Below, one piece after another: positions 7,601 through 14,537 of a DNA stretch of 57,483 nucleotides. The first letter of the stretch is position 1; each line of letters opens with the position of its first letter. The notes under the pieces were generated by a model. That model saw only the letters and a program-made list of their open reading frames with translations. It made no database searches and was not told where the DNA came from. Origin of the DNA: Fibrobacter sp. (lineage in GTDB: Bacteria; Fibrobacterota; Fibrobacteria; Fibrobacterales; Fibrobacteraceae); the NCBI GenBank assembly GCA_017965445.1, contig JAGCPZ010000064.1:1-57483 (forward strand), in the 5' to 3' direction. Both the position numbers and the translations under genes were made by a program.

Positions 7601-9868
7601 CAAAACGTTCAGGAAGGACTGTCGGCAAAGGCACCGGCCACGCCTGGAAAGTTGGGAGACCTGTGCTTTGATGGCTGGGACACTGATTTTAGCGAGGTCA
7701 AAGGCGATTTGGAAGTCAAGGCAAATACGAAAAAGTGTGCATATACGGTCAGGTTTATGTACACGGATAATAAAGGAGTGCCTCACATTGAAAAGACGGA
7801 AACGGTTGAACATGGCGAGTCCGCGACCGCTCCTGATGTTCCGAAAAAAATGGATGATCTGTGCTTTATCAGTTGGAACCCTAGTTTTAGCAATGTGACT
7901 GGCAAATTGGATGTTACGGCTAAATATGAGACCTGCAAATATACGGTGACGTTTGTCTATGTTGATGATGATGGCGTGTCTGCCGAAAAGGTAGAAACGG
8001 TCTTGCACGGTAACGACGTGACGGGACCGGATGATGTCGCGAAGAAAATAGGCGACCAGTGCTTTGCCGGTTGGAAGGGCGAATTGACTAACGTGACGAG
8101 CGATATGACCCTCGAACCGGAATATAAGCTCTGCGCAGTTTCTAGCAGCTCCGTTGCTCAGTCCAGTTCTTCTGTTGTTGCGTCTAGTTCTAGCGAAGCG
8201 ACGCCTGCTTCTAGCAATGCAGAGAGCAGTTCTTCCATCGAGACGAATAGTTCCTCTGCTGTTGTCCAAAGTAGTTCTTCCGTCGAGACGAATAGTTCCT
8301 CTGCTGTTGTCCAAAGTAGTTCTTCCGTCGAGACGTATAGTTCTTCTGCCACTGTCCAGAGCAGCTCCAGCAAGGCTGGCTCTAGCAGCAGTCAAAAGTC
8401 CCTTTACGAGATTGCGGCCCCGAAGGTCAAACAGGACGGCAACGCGCTTCGCATGGTGCTTGATGATTCGACTGCGAAAATTTCTGACAAGGTCGATTGC
8501 CATATTCAGGTGGTTTCTGATGCTGGCATCTATCTCGATACCGTTGTCGCTGGAAAGGTAATCGATAAGGCGAAAAACGGCACATGGCGACTTGACCCGG
8601 CACCTGCAGGCGAATATAGCGTGAACTTTACGTTTACGGATGGCGAAGAATCCGTGACGTACAAGAAGATGTTCTCGACTCCGAAACAAAAGAATCTTGT
8701 AATGCATTCCTGGCAGACGCTCTCGATGTATGCGTTCTGCCAAAATGGCACGGACAATTGCGTGTCCGATAAGGCTTCCGTATATTGGTGGGATGAAACG
8801 AATCCGGTGGGCGATTACTGGCAGTACCGCAAGTATAGCGTGAACGACAAGTTCGATTCGACTCGCGGATACTGGTACGGCCCCATGGATAACGAACCGC
8901 TGGTAATGAGCTTGAATACTCCCAACACGAATGCGGAAATTGTATGGAACCTCGAAAACAAGTATTCCGGCTGGAACCTCGTCGCGAATCCGTACGGATG
9001 GTACGTCAAGCTCCCGCAACAAGACGGTGTGCGTTTTGCAAAGTGGGATTCGGACGCGAGCGAATACGTTCCGACGGATACGCTTGGCCCTTACGAAGCT
9101 GTCTGGGTGCAGACGGACAAGTCCAGGACGCTTCGCATTCCGCTCAAGGCAGTTATTGTCCTCGAAGACGAAAAGAAATCGCTTTCCAAGAGTGCAGCCT
9201 CCGATGATTGGAACCTCCGCGTCGTGCTTTCTGATAACAACGGCAAGCGCGATTCCTGGAACGAACTCGCTGTGGGCTCCGCCAAGTCTCTCAGCGAACC
9301 GCCGGCAGGCATGGGCGACCGTGTGAACCTCTCCATTGTCGAGGGCAAAAAACGATTTGCCAAGAGCGTGAAGCAGAATAGTGATAACCTTGAGTGGAAC
9401 CTCGAAGCGAGCGCAACGACTCCTCGTGCTGGCCGCTTGAGCTTTGTCGGCCTCGAACGCGTCTTGGCGAAGGGGCTCCGCGTCTATGCGACCGTGGGCG
9501 ACGAAATGTTCGAAGTCACGAACGACACGCCGCTGGACGTTCAGCTTTCGTCCAAGGCGAAAAACGTGTCTGTCCGCGTCTCGAAGGGCGCGGTCACGGC
9601 AAATATCGCGAAAAACTGGCTCTCGGGCTTCCGCGTGAACCAGACGTCGAACGTCTTGAATGTCGGATTCGATGCCGCTTCCGAGCTCGCGGGTGCAAAC
9701 GTCAAGGTGAGCATCGTGGGCATCGATGGCCGCGTCGTCGCGACGAACAGGGGTGTCGCAAACGCCGGTTCGAACGTCGTTTCCATGAAAAAGCCGAAAC
9801 TGGGTGTCTATTTCGTAAGAGTGCGTGTCGGTAGCCAGTCCGCCTCCAAGCGCATCATGGTTCGGTAG
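4625..9868 (+). CDS. Large secreted surface protein: GLUG region, InlB-like repeats, Ser linker, sorting tail
   Basis: About 1747 residues. The start at 4625 is preferred over upstream in-frame starts because AAAAGAGGTGG precedes it and a signal peptide (MKYTIRLLLALSLIIPMSVWAQA) begins there. Residues about 200-720 hold many GG(I/L)(V/A)G motifs (GGLAGFIDGS, GGIVGNSDL, GGIAGRAS, GGLVGDA), typical of GLUG/beta-helix adhesins. Residues about 847-1172 are five roughly 65-residue InlB/Listeria-Bacteroides-like repeats, each with a CF.GW core and a second Cys, so disulfides are possible. A Ser-rich linker follows (about 1173-1258), then beta-rich domains. The end (SIVGIDGRVVATNRG ... GVYFVRVRV) resembles a type A sorting tail. 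Likely an adhesin; the ligand is unknown. The first third is AT-rich and the C-terminal half GC-rich. Confidence 0.82.
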   Translation: MKYTIRLLLALSLIIPMSVWAQAANPVKKYLNLYYKNSQLFVGLYKKDCVAGNSSEEGTCVKSYEIKPAQTVRSAFVNAISQQWISGTPDATKMQSATLNLATDIDFGYTFANGSCSENFDFLPFSGLSFNGHNHMMSNFCRIDNGQTKRYLGLFGEVVGDQTNGNKTIRDLIISNVHFAVTSGEPALTSGGDYQPAGALAARISNSTVTNVKLKNVVIQAPLAGGLAGFIDGSTITKVSTIDNSFIKVTNEISITEDYIGKAIYKYGENVAVFDPYKVLLGGLAGAAYFTNFEDIDLAVQVENETAVDMSALGGLVGHYVYAPKGNQFMQATNRDSKITKVNIHGSSSDVGVNAFISGGTAMGGIFGASRRLDNDNSPITEFSISKSTVTNLDIKQSRVKISDADATKNLYMGGIVGNSDLCKGGILKISESKVVNVNIEETVQKEAPFQYYMGGIAGRASCSQINGNSDRDDLYLTLQKNTASGSINLEGGHSGSGKTSAIVRISAAMGGLVGDAIVSYDDGGISDNESEVSISYKAKRSEKSADMDSVLVGGIFGAVSFFNSSKDFVRLTDLSYKGLLDINDDGINARIGGIVGKFPMIQSGNPKIEFSNVQVKGDSEKDNNIVSYSGETKSSSTSSSIGGICGMCLSPREISESSVDGNFKGSEGTDAPQKDFHVGGLIGTVDAKADLGIVKNNYFIGSIENKLSASEGKGKAGYLFGYLVGDGLGNKPQIISNFHYGSDNVKAIGYFYNYGEFNNVMYFNENQNGVTFNKFVAKNNVRNGSAMNLQNGENGSSMNGTVTESYMKSETFAGFLNSPWDEDEQVWSFDNTHVYPFLGTPHVSPKVQVVFKDAAGDKKQNVKIGDAAVVPENVELKSEGKCLTGWNPADFTNVIAPMTITAIYGDCPIEKFTVKFYDIRGFVIEGSEQEVLYGEAAVAPANPPSKDDLCFIGWDTDFSVVKGNLEVKPNTKKCVFTVNFYGLDGTSIIKTQNVQEGLSAKAPATPGKLGDLCFDGWDTDFSEVKGDLEVKANTKKCAYTVRFMYTDNKGVPHIEKTETVEHGESATAPDVPKKMDDLCFISWNPSFSNVTGKLDVTAKYETCKYTVTFVYVDDDGVSAEKVETVLHGNDVTGPDDVAKKIGDQCFAGWKGELTNVTSDMTLEPEYKLCAVSSSSVAQSSSSVVASSSSEATPASSNAESSSSIETNSSSAVVQSSSSVETNSSSAVVQSSSSVETYSSSATVQSSSSKAGSSSSQKSLYEIAAPKVKQDGNALRMVLDDSTAKISDKVDCHIQVVSDAGIYLDTVVAGKVIDKAKNGTWRLDPAPAGEYSVNFTFTDGEESVTYKKMFSTPKQKNLVMHSWQTLSMYAFCQNGTDNCVSDKASVYWWDETNPVGDYWQYRKYSVNDKFDSTRGYWYGPMDNEPLVMSLNTPNTNAEIVWNLENKYSGWNLVANPYGWYVKLPQQDGVRFAKWDSDASEYVPTDTLGPYEAVWVQTDKSRTLRIPLKAVIVLEDEKKSLSKSAASDDWNLRVVLSDNNGKRDSWNELAVGSAKSLSEPPAGMGDRVNLSIVEGKKRFAKSVKQNSDNLEWNLEASATTPRAGRLSFVGLERVLAKGLRVYATVGDEMFEVTNDTPLDVQLSSKAKNVSVRVSKGAVTANIAKNWLSGFRVNQTSNVLNVGFDAASELAGANVKVSIVGIDGRVVATNRGVANAGSNVVSMKKPKLGVYFVRVRVGSQSASKRIMVR
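8225..8359 (+). repeat. 45-bp in-frame tandem repeat in the Ser-rich linker
   Basis: Three 45-bp units (8225-8269, 8270-8314, 8315-8359), each encoding a 15-residue SSSS/ETNSSSAVVQ block. Units 1 and 2 differ by one base; unit 3 has drifted more. Slippage here would lengthen or shorten the linker without a frameshift. Confidence 0.9.
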
Positions 9869-9872
9869 TAGA

Positions 9873-9900
9873 GTTACTAGTTCTGAGTTACTAGTTGCTA
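9873..9900. repeat. Heptamer tandem repeat (GTTACTA)
   Basis: Four contiguous units: GTTACTA, GTTCTGA, GTTACTA, GTTGCTA. The array begins five bases after the stop codon of the large surface protein. Confidence 0.8.
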
Positions 9901-9911
9901 GAACGTGAAAA

Positions 9912-9945
9912 TGTCACCCCGGATTTATTCCGGGGTCGGTTTTGT
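9912..9945 (+). terminator. Repeat A copy acting as terminator
   Basis: Stem ACCCCGGA/TCCGGGGT (9916-9923, 9929-9936) followed by CGGTTTTG. It belongs to the dispersed repeat A family and lies at the 3' end of the surface-protein gene. Confidence 0.65.
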
Positions 9946-9996
9946 GCATTTTAGGGATAGCCGAACGGCGCAATAATTACTAAATTTGCGCTCGTT

Positions 9997-11682
9997 ATGA
10001 CAAAAGCAAAATTCATCAAATTCATCATTGCGTCGGTGCTTGCCATCGCCGCACTTTTCTTGCCCTACGAATCCCTCGGATTCGATGCCGCAAGCCCCAT
10101 GGGAGTCCTGAATCCGCTCGAAATTCGTGTCATTGGCGTTTTCGTCATGGCTGCGCTTTTCTGGATTCTCCAACCGTTCCCAATCTGGTCCACCTCCATG
10201 CTCGTCATCGTGCTTATGATTATCACGATGTCCGATTCCGCACTTAACGTGTTCCGCGTGGACGGCGTGACGATGATTAGCCATAAGTCCATCATGGCGA
10301 CTTTTGCAAACCCCATCATCATGCTCTTCTTGGGTGGGTTCTTCCTTGCTGCCGCCGCCACCAAGTACAAGATGGACTTGAACCTCGCACGCGTGCTCCT
10401 GAAGCCCTTCGGCAAGAACCCGAAGTTCGTGCTTCTCGGCCTCATGCTCATCACGGCCGTGTTCTCCATGTTCATGAGCAACACCGCTACCGCTGCCATG
10501 ATGCTTGCCATCCTCGCTCCGGTGCTCAAGCTCTTTGACGAAGACGACCGCGGTAAAGCTGCTTTTGCTCTTGCCATTCCTCTCGGCGCAAACATCGGCG
10601 GTATGGGTACCCCGATCGGTACGCCTCCTAACGCTATTGCTCTTGGCGCTTTGAACGACGCTGTTGCCCGTGGTGACCTTGTTGCAAACCCGGTGAGCTT
10701 CGGTCAGTGGATGGCTTTCGGTATTCCGTACGTGATTGTTTTGATGGTGATTGCTTGGCTCTTGCTCCTCAAGATTTATCCGATCAAGATGAAGGAAATG
10801 GTCTTGAATATTGAAGGTGCTGGCAAGTTTGATACGAGCCCCAAGGCCATTATCGTCTATATTACTTTTGTTGTCTGCGTTGTTCTGTGGGTTATCAGCA
10901 AGAACGGTATCGGTCCTATCCCGGGCCATGGCATTAACGATAACGCGATTGCCATGATTCCGATGGCTGTATTCGCCCTCACGGGTGTGATTACCAAGAA
11001 GGATTTGAATGCGATGAGCTGGGACGTGCTCTGGCTTGTGGCTGGTGGTTTCGCTCTTGGCGTGGGCCTCAATGCGACTGGCCTTGCCGCTCACCTCATC
11101 AAGACGATTCCGTTTGCAAGCTGGTCTCCGTTCGCGCTGATGGTCGGTTGCGGTATCATCTGCCTCTTCATGGCGAACTTCATGAGCCACACCTCTACGG
11201 CTACGCTCTTGGTGCCGATTCTCTGCGCCGTGGGTATCGCTTGCCAGGACAACCTCGTTGGTCTCGGTGGCGTGACGGCTCTCCTCGTGTCCGTTGCGTT
11301 TGCAAGCTCTCTTGGCATGAGCCTCCCGATTTCGACGCCGCCTAACGCACTTGCCCATGCGACGGGTTATACCGACACGAACGGCATGGCGAAAACTGGC
11401 GTTGTGATGGGCCTCTCTGGCCTTGCCCTCTCCTGGGTGATGATGATTCTTCTCGCCAAGATGAACTTCTTCGGAACTCCGGCTCCGAAGGCTGCTGAAG
11501 CAGCTCCTGCCGCTCCTGTCGCTGCTGAAAAGGTTGTTGCAACTCCGGCCGCCGAAACGAAGGCTGAAGCCGCTGCCCCGGCAGCCCTTGATAGTGCCGT
11601 CGCTATCCCGGCGGATTCCGCTGCTAAGGTCGTTGTTGACAGCGCCGCTGCTTCTGCTGCAGCACCTGCCGCCGCAAAATAA
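9997..11682 (+). CDS. DASS (SLC13) family anion/dicarboxylate:sodium symporter
   Basis: Inner-membrane transporter of the divalent anion:Na+ symporter family, with about a dozen hydrophobic segments. Two family-type repeats are visible: SNTATAAMM (about residue 163) and SHTSTATLLVPI (about 400), each followed by a TPPNAIA/TPPNALA loop, which are the inverted-repeat substrate and sodium sites. The last 60-70 residues are an unusual Ala/Pro/Lys-rich tail (PAPKAAEAAPAAP...) beyond the last membrane segment; most relatives stop before it. There is no Shine-Dalgarno; TAAATT at 9981-9986 lies ten bases before the ATG. The substrate (sulfate, succinate or another dicarboxylate) cannot be read from sequence. 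Confidence 0.88.
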   Translation: MTKAKFIKFIIASVLAIAALFLPYESLGFDAASPMGVLNPLEIRVIGVFVMAALFWILQPFPIWSTSMLVIVLMIITMSDSALNVFRVDGVTMISHKSIMATFANPIIMLFLGGFFLAAAATKYKMDLNLARVLLKPFGKNPKFVLLGLMLITAVFSMFMSNTATAAMMLAILAPVLKLFDEDDRGKAAFALAIPLGANIGGMGTPIGTPPNAIALGALNDAVARGDLVANPVSFGQWMAFGIPYVIVLMVIAWLLLLKIYPIKMKEMVLNIEGAGKFDTSPKAIIVYITFVVCVVLWVISKNGIGPIPGHGINDNAIAMIPMAVFALTGVITKKDLNAMSWDVLWLVAGGFALGVGLNATGLAAHLIKTIPFASWSPFALMVGCGIICLFMANFMSHTSTATLLVPILCAVGIACQDNLVGLGGVTALLVSVAFASSLGMSLPISTPPNALAHATGYTDTNGMAKTGVVMGLSGLALSWVMMILLAKMNFFGTPAPKAAEAAPAAPVAAEKVVATPAAETKAEAAAPAALDSAVAIPADSAAKVVVDSAAASAAAPAAAK

Positions 11683-11725
11683 TTAGAAAGCCCCGGACTT
11701 TTGCAGTCCTTCGGCCCTTTTACAT

Positions 11726-11765
11726 TGTCACCCCGGTTCAACAGAGCCGGGGTCAGTTTTTTTTA
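11726..11765 (+). terminator. Repeat A copy with a T-tract, terminator of the DASS gene
   Basis: ACCCCGG/CCGGGGT stem (11730-11736, 11747-11753) followed by CAGTTTTTTTT. Further partial repeat A arms and a GACCAC...GTGGTC hairpin (about 11826-11856) follow in the same spacer. Confidence 0.75.
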
Positions 11766-11900
11766 TACAGAACAATCACTCTGTCACCCCGGCTTTTTTT
11801 ACTGTCACCCCGGCCTTGTTCTCTTTGACCACTTAGCGCTTCAGCGCTTACGTGGTCATGATCCGCGAATGGGGACGGGGTCTGTTGTTTATACGAGTAC

Positions 11901-11933
11901 AAAAAAATCCTCGCAGAAATGCGAGGATTTTTC
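11901..11933 (-). terminator. Terminator of the tRNA-Val gene
   Basis: An 11-bp stem (AAATCCTCGCA / TGCGAGGATTT) reads on the minus strand into a T run, directly 3' of the tRNA. Confidence 0.85.
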
Positions 11934-11935
11934 AG

Positions 11936-12009
<74 letters not shown>

Positions 12010-12021
12010 GAGGTGAGACCA

Positions 12022-12050
12022 ATTATAGAAAAAACAAATCCGCTTGTCAA
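12022..12050 (-). promoter_or_regulatory. Consensus promoter of tRNA-Val
   Basis: On the minus strand TTGACA (12045-12050) and TATAAT (12022-12027) are separated by exactly 17 bases, 12 bases upstream of the tRNA 5' end. This shows that classical -35/-10 promoters are used in this genome. Confidence 0.9.
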
Positions 12051-12100
12051 GGGTATATTAGAACTTAGATGTTTTTCTAAGCTCTGCCAACTAAAAAATA

Positions 12101-12628
12101 CTACTGGTCTTCTTCGGCAATCCAGTAGTGCATTCTTCCCTTGAAGTGGATTGGAGGGCGGTTGGCGTTGCATTTCCCTTGCCTACAGTCTTCAAAATGC
12201 AGGTTGATCGTCGCTGTCCATTTGGTATCGTCTTTCTGGTCGATGTGGACGTAGTTGCTGTCGCTCGTAATATATGCTTTGGGGACGCCTTCGAATTGAA
12301 GCCAGGTGTAAGTCGGGACAACGTTATTCATCCCGAGTTTTGGATAGTTGACCATGACGGCGATAGCTTCCTTGCGCTCGCTGTGTTCCATCGGGATTCT
12401 TATTTGCAAGTAATGGTGCCTGTTGCGTATGTAGGGGATTTCCACATCGTCCCGGTCGAGTTCCTGCTGAATTTCGTCTTCGCCGTTTATACTGTACTTG
12501 AGGAATCCGCCGCCCTTCACTTCCCAGCTGTCGTTGATGCCGCTACAGGCGGTAAGGCCCGCGCACAAGACCTGGCTCAATGCGCCCGCGGCGATAACGG
12601 CAAATCGTTTCAAAAATGCGGATTTCAT
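12101..12628 (-). CDS. Hypothetical lipoprotein
   Basis: 175 residues. The N-terminus is a lipoprotein signal with lipobox LTAC (Cys about residue 28) followed by SGINDSW, so the mature protein is probably lipid-anchored. The rest is beta-rich, with two closely spaced Cys (CRQGKC, about residue 150) that could form a disulfide loop. No family was recognised. TATTTT (12635-12640) ends six bases before the ATG, so the message may be leaderless, although the GGGG in that gap could also help ribosome binding. It stands alone between the tRNA and the DUF6941-like gene. Confidence 0.7.
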   Translation of the reverse strand: MKSAFLKRFAVIAAGALSQVLCAGLTACSGINDSWEVKGGGFLKYSINGEDEIQQELDRDDVEIPYIRNRHHYLQIRIPMEHSERKEAIAVMVNYPKLGMNNVVPTYTWLQFEGVPKAYITSDSNYVHIDQKDDTKWTATINLHFEDCRQGKCNANRPPIHFKGRMHYWIAEEDQ

Positions 12629-12730
12629 ATCCCCAAAATAGAAAAAAACGCCGGGTGTTTAAAAGTATGCAAAAGAGCCGGGCGCTAAGTCCCGGCCTCG
12701 CGATAGTCATCCTGAAGATGTCACTCCGTC

Positions 12731-12806
12731 GTCATCCTGAACGAATGTGAAGGATCCAGTGCTGTTGTCCTTGCAACTGTCATCCCGGCCCTGTGCCGGG
12801 ATCGGC
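12731..12806. repeat. Repeat B (GTCATCCTGA...GGATCCAGT) followed by repeat A
   Basis: 12731-12760 is identical over 30 bases to the copy at 22631-22660. 12778-12806 is a repeat A palindrome (TCATCCCGG...CCGGGATC). No gene is seen in the 206-base spacer. Confidence 0.85.
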
Positions 12807-12834
12807 TTACACAGTCCCCCTAGCGGAACACTTC

Positions 12835-13296
12835 CTAAGCCCTTCCGTCAACGGGACCGTCGTCGGTCTGCGGCTCCTGCTGCTTCTGCTGTGCCAAACG
12901 CGGGTCTTCCAGCACGTACAGCGGGAGTGCTGCCAGTTCCTCGTTGTCCGCAATCAGGCGCACAATGTACTTGTCCGGGCGAGCAAACTGCAAACGTTGC
13001 ATGTTCAGAATCATGTTGACTGCAGCGGTATCGAATCCCTGCGCAACCGGCTGGAGTTCAATTTCGGACTGCATCGGAGGCACAATCGGGTGCCCGACGA
13101 CATCTTCGATAGACAAGTTCAACTGGTGTGTGCCAGCCTCGGAACGCTGGTAGCGCAAGCGGAACGCTGCGGAACACTGCGGAATCACAAGCGGAAACTT
13201 TGCAAAAATGCGGTCAAAGGCACCAAGAATGTTCATGCGACCTCCGGCATCGTTAGCGGTGGCGGCGTCACAGATAGCGGCAATTTCAATATTCAT
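12835..13296 (-). CDS. DUF6941-like conserved protein, function unknown
   Basis: 153 residues with no signal peptide or membrane segment. The start (MNIEIAAICDAAT...GRMNILGAFD) and the compact beta-sandwich pattern resemble what I know as DUF6941, a small cytosolic family without an assigned function. The last 25 residues are Gln/Asp-rich and low in complexity. GGGAGAA provides a Shine-Dalgarno. It is divergent from the prepilin peptidase gene, with only 71 bases between the two starts. The family match is from memory and moderate. Confidence 0.65.
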   Translation of the reverse strand: MNIEIAAICDAATANDAGGRMNILGAFDRIFAKFPLVIPQCSAAFRLRYQRSEAGTHQLNLSIEDVVGHPIVPPMQSEIELQPVAQGFDTAAVNMILNMQRLQFARPDKYIVRLIADNEELAALPLYVLEDPRLAQQKQQEPQTDDGPVDGRA

Positions 13297-13367
13297 GTAG
13301 GGTTCTCCCAGTGTTAGAAAAATGTTTAACTAAATTATAAATATATTCGTTAAAAAACGAGGTTTTT

Positions 13368-14255
13368 ATGGAAGAAATTCCACTTTGGTACTGGTTAATC
13401 GTGTTTTTTTGCTTGGGAGCCTGTGTCGGGAGCTTCTATAACGTCATTGTCTATCGCATGCCTCGCGGAATTTCGCTCCTCAACCCGCCTTCGCACTGCC
13501 CGCTTTGCAAAAAGAGAATCCCCATCCGCTACAACCTGCCCATTGTCGGATGGCTCTGGCTTCGCGGAAAAAGCGCTTGTTGCAAGCAGCCCATCAGCAT
13601 CATCTACCCGATAGGCGAAGGCCTTTGCGGGCTGCTCGGCGCCCTTGCTCTCTATGTGGCAGTCGGTTTCGGAACTGATTTTACGCGACCCGTCTTGGCG
13701 CCCCAGGCTTGGGCGAACGCCGCGGCCTTGTTCTGGCTTTTGCTCGGGGCGTATCCCGTATGCGCGGTCGATTGTAAATACAAACTCATTCCCGATTCCA
13801 TTTCGGTGGGCGGGATTGTCGCTGGTCTTTTGATTTCGCTTATTCCGGGCGGTATCACGCCGCTCCAGAGTCTGCTCGGGGCCGTCGGTGCTGGCGGCGG
13901 GCTTTATCTGCTCGGCTGGATTGCGACCAAAGTACTCAAAAAAGAAGCGATGGGCTTTGGCGATGTCAAGCTCCTGGCGGGGTATGGCGCCTTGATGGGC
14001 TTTACTGGTGCTGTTGAAACGCTGATTGTCGCCGCTGTGCTCGGGCTAATTGTGATGCTCCCGTACGGGATGATTAAGAATAGCGCAAAGAACAATGGTG
14101 CAAAGAACGGCACCGCAAAAAATAAAAATGCGCCAGAAGACGAGAATGTCGGACAAATTCCGTTCGGCCCGTTCCTCGCTGTGGCTGCCCCCTTCATGTA
14201 TCTCTGGGGCAACCAGCTTGTCGTGCTGTACCTGACATATGTCCTAGGGGAATAA
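13368..14255 (+). CDS. Type 4 prepilin peptidase (A24 family)
   Basis: Inner-membrane aspartic protease that cleaves and usually N-methylates type IV pilin or type II secretion pseudopilin precursors. The N-terminal domain has GSFYNVIVYRMP and the zinc-binding CPLC...CC cysteines (about residues 43-66). The first catalytic Asp lies in CAVDCKYKLIPD (about 128) and the second in GFGDVKLL (about 199). Several hydrophobic segments follow. About 25 residues of Asn/Lys/Ala low-complexity sequence (AKNNGAKNGTAKNK) interrupt the region between the last two membrane segments. The Shine-Dalgarno is ACGAGG. No pilin genes are adjacent. Confidence 0.93.
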   Translation: MEEIPLWYWLIVFFCLGACVGSFYNVIVYRMPRGISLLNPPSHCPLCKKRIPIRYNLPIVGWLWLRGKSACCKQPISIIYPIGEGLCGLLGALALYVAVGFGTDFTRPVLAPQAWANAAALFWLLLGAYPVCAVDCKYKLIPDSISVGGIVAGLLISLIPGGITPLQSLLGAVGAGGGLYLLGWIATKVLKKEAMGFGDVKLLAGYGALMGFTGAVETLIVAAVLGLIVMLPYGMIKNSAKNNGAKNGTAKNKNAPEDENVGQIPFGPFLAVAAPFMYLWGNQLVVLYLTYVLGE

Positions 14256-14282
14256 GTTCGGCATGACAGCACACACACGCTC

Positions 14283-14372
14283 GTCATCCTGAGCAACGCG
14301 AAGGATCCAGAGCGTTTAACGCATTGTCACCCCGGCCTTGGCTCTGTCACCCCGTGCTCCGTCACGGGGTCA
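14283..14372. repeat. Repeat B followed by repeat A arms
   Basis: 14283-14312 is a GTCATCCTGA...GGATCCAG copy. 14324-14372 holds two repeat A arms (GTCACCCCGG and GTCACCCCGTGC...CACGGGGTCAG). The rest of the 282-base spacer is AT-rich and holds the promoter of the next gene. Confidence 0.75.
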
Positions 14373-14500
14373 GTTGTTTAAACAGAACAACCGATGCCGG
14401 CGCCTTACACGGTTCCTAAGCTTGTTGATTTTAGAATAATGCTAAACGATTAGTTTTTCTGAATTTTTGAACAATTAAATGTAAATTGTTGTAAACGTTA

Positions 14501-14530
14501 TTGATGAGCTTTTATATATATATATATATT
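14501..14530 (+). promoter_or_regulatory. Putative promoter with a (TA)8 tract in the spacer and -10
   Basis: TTGATG (14501-14506), an 18-base spacer, then TATATT (14525-14530). The dinucleotide run (TA)8 covers 14513-14528, so it makes up much of the spacer and part of the -10. The ATG follows seven bases after the -10. Changes in TA number would alter promoter spacing. Confidence 0.5.
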
Positions 14531-14537
14531 GATTTTT

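Noticed and set aside
8225..8359. Regularly spaced repeat resembling a CRISPR
   Set aside because: It is an in-frame 45-bp protein-coding repeat within a Ser-rich linker.
6746..9022. A 758-codon open frame on the minus strand opposite the large surface protein
   Set aside because: Its repetitive Arg-rich translation is the shadow of the Ser-rich and InlB-like repeats of the true gene.
9925..11358. A 477-codon minus-strand frame opposite the DASS transporter
   Set aside because: Its His/Glu/Arg-rich composition is typical of antisense to a membrane protein; no start site or domain.
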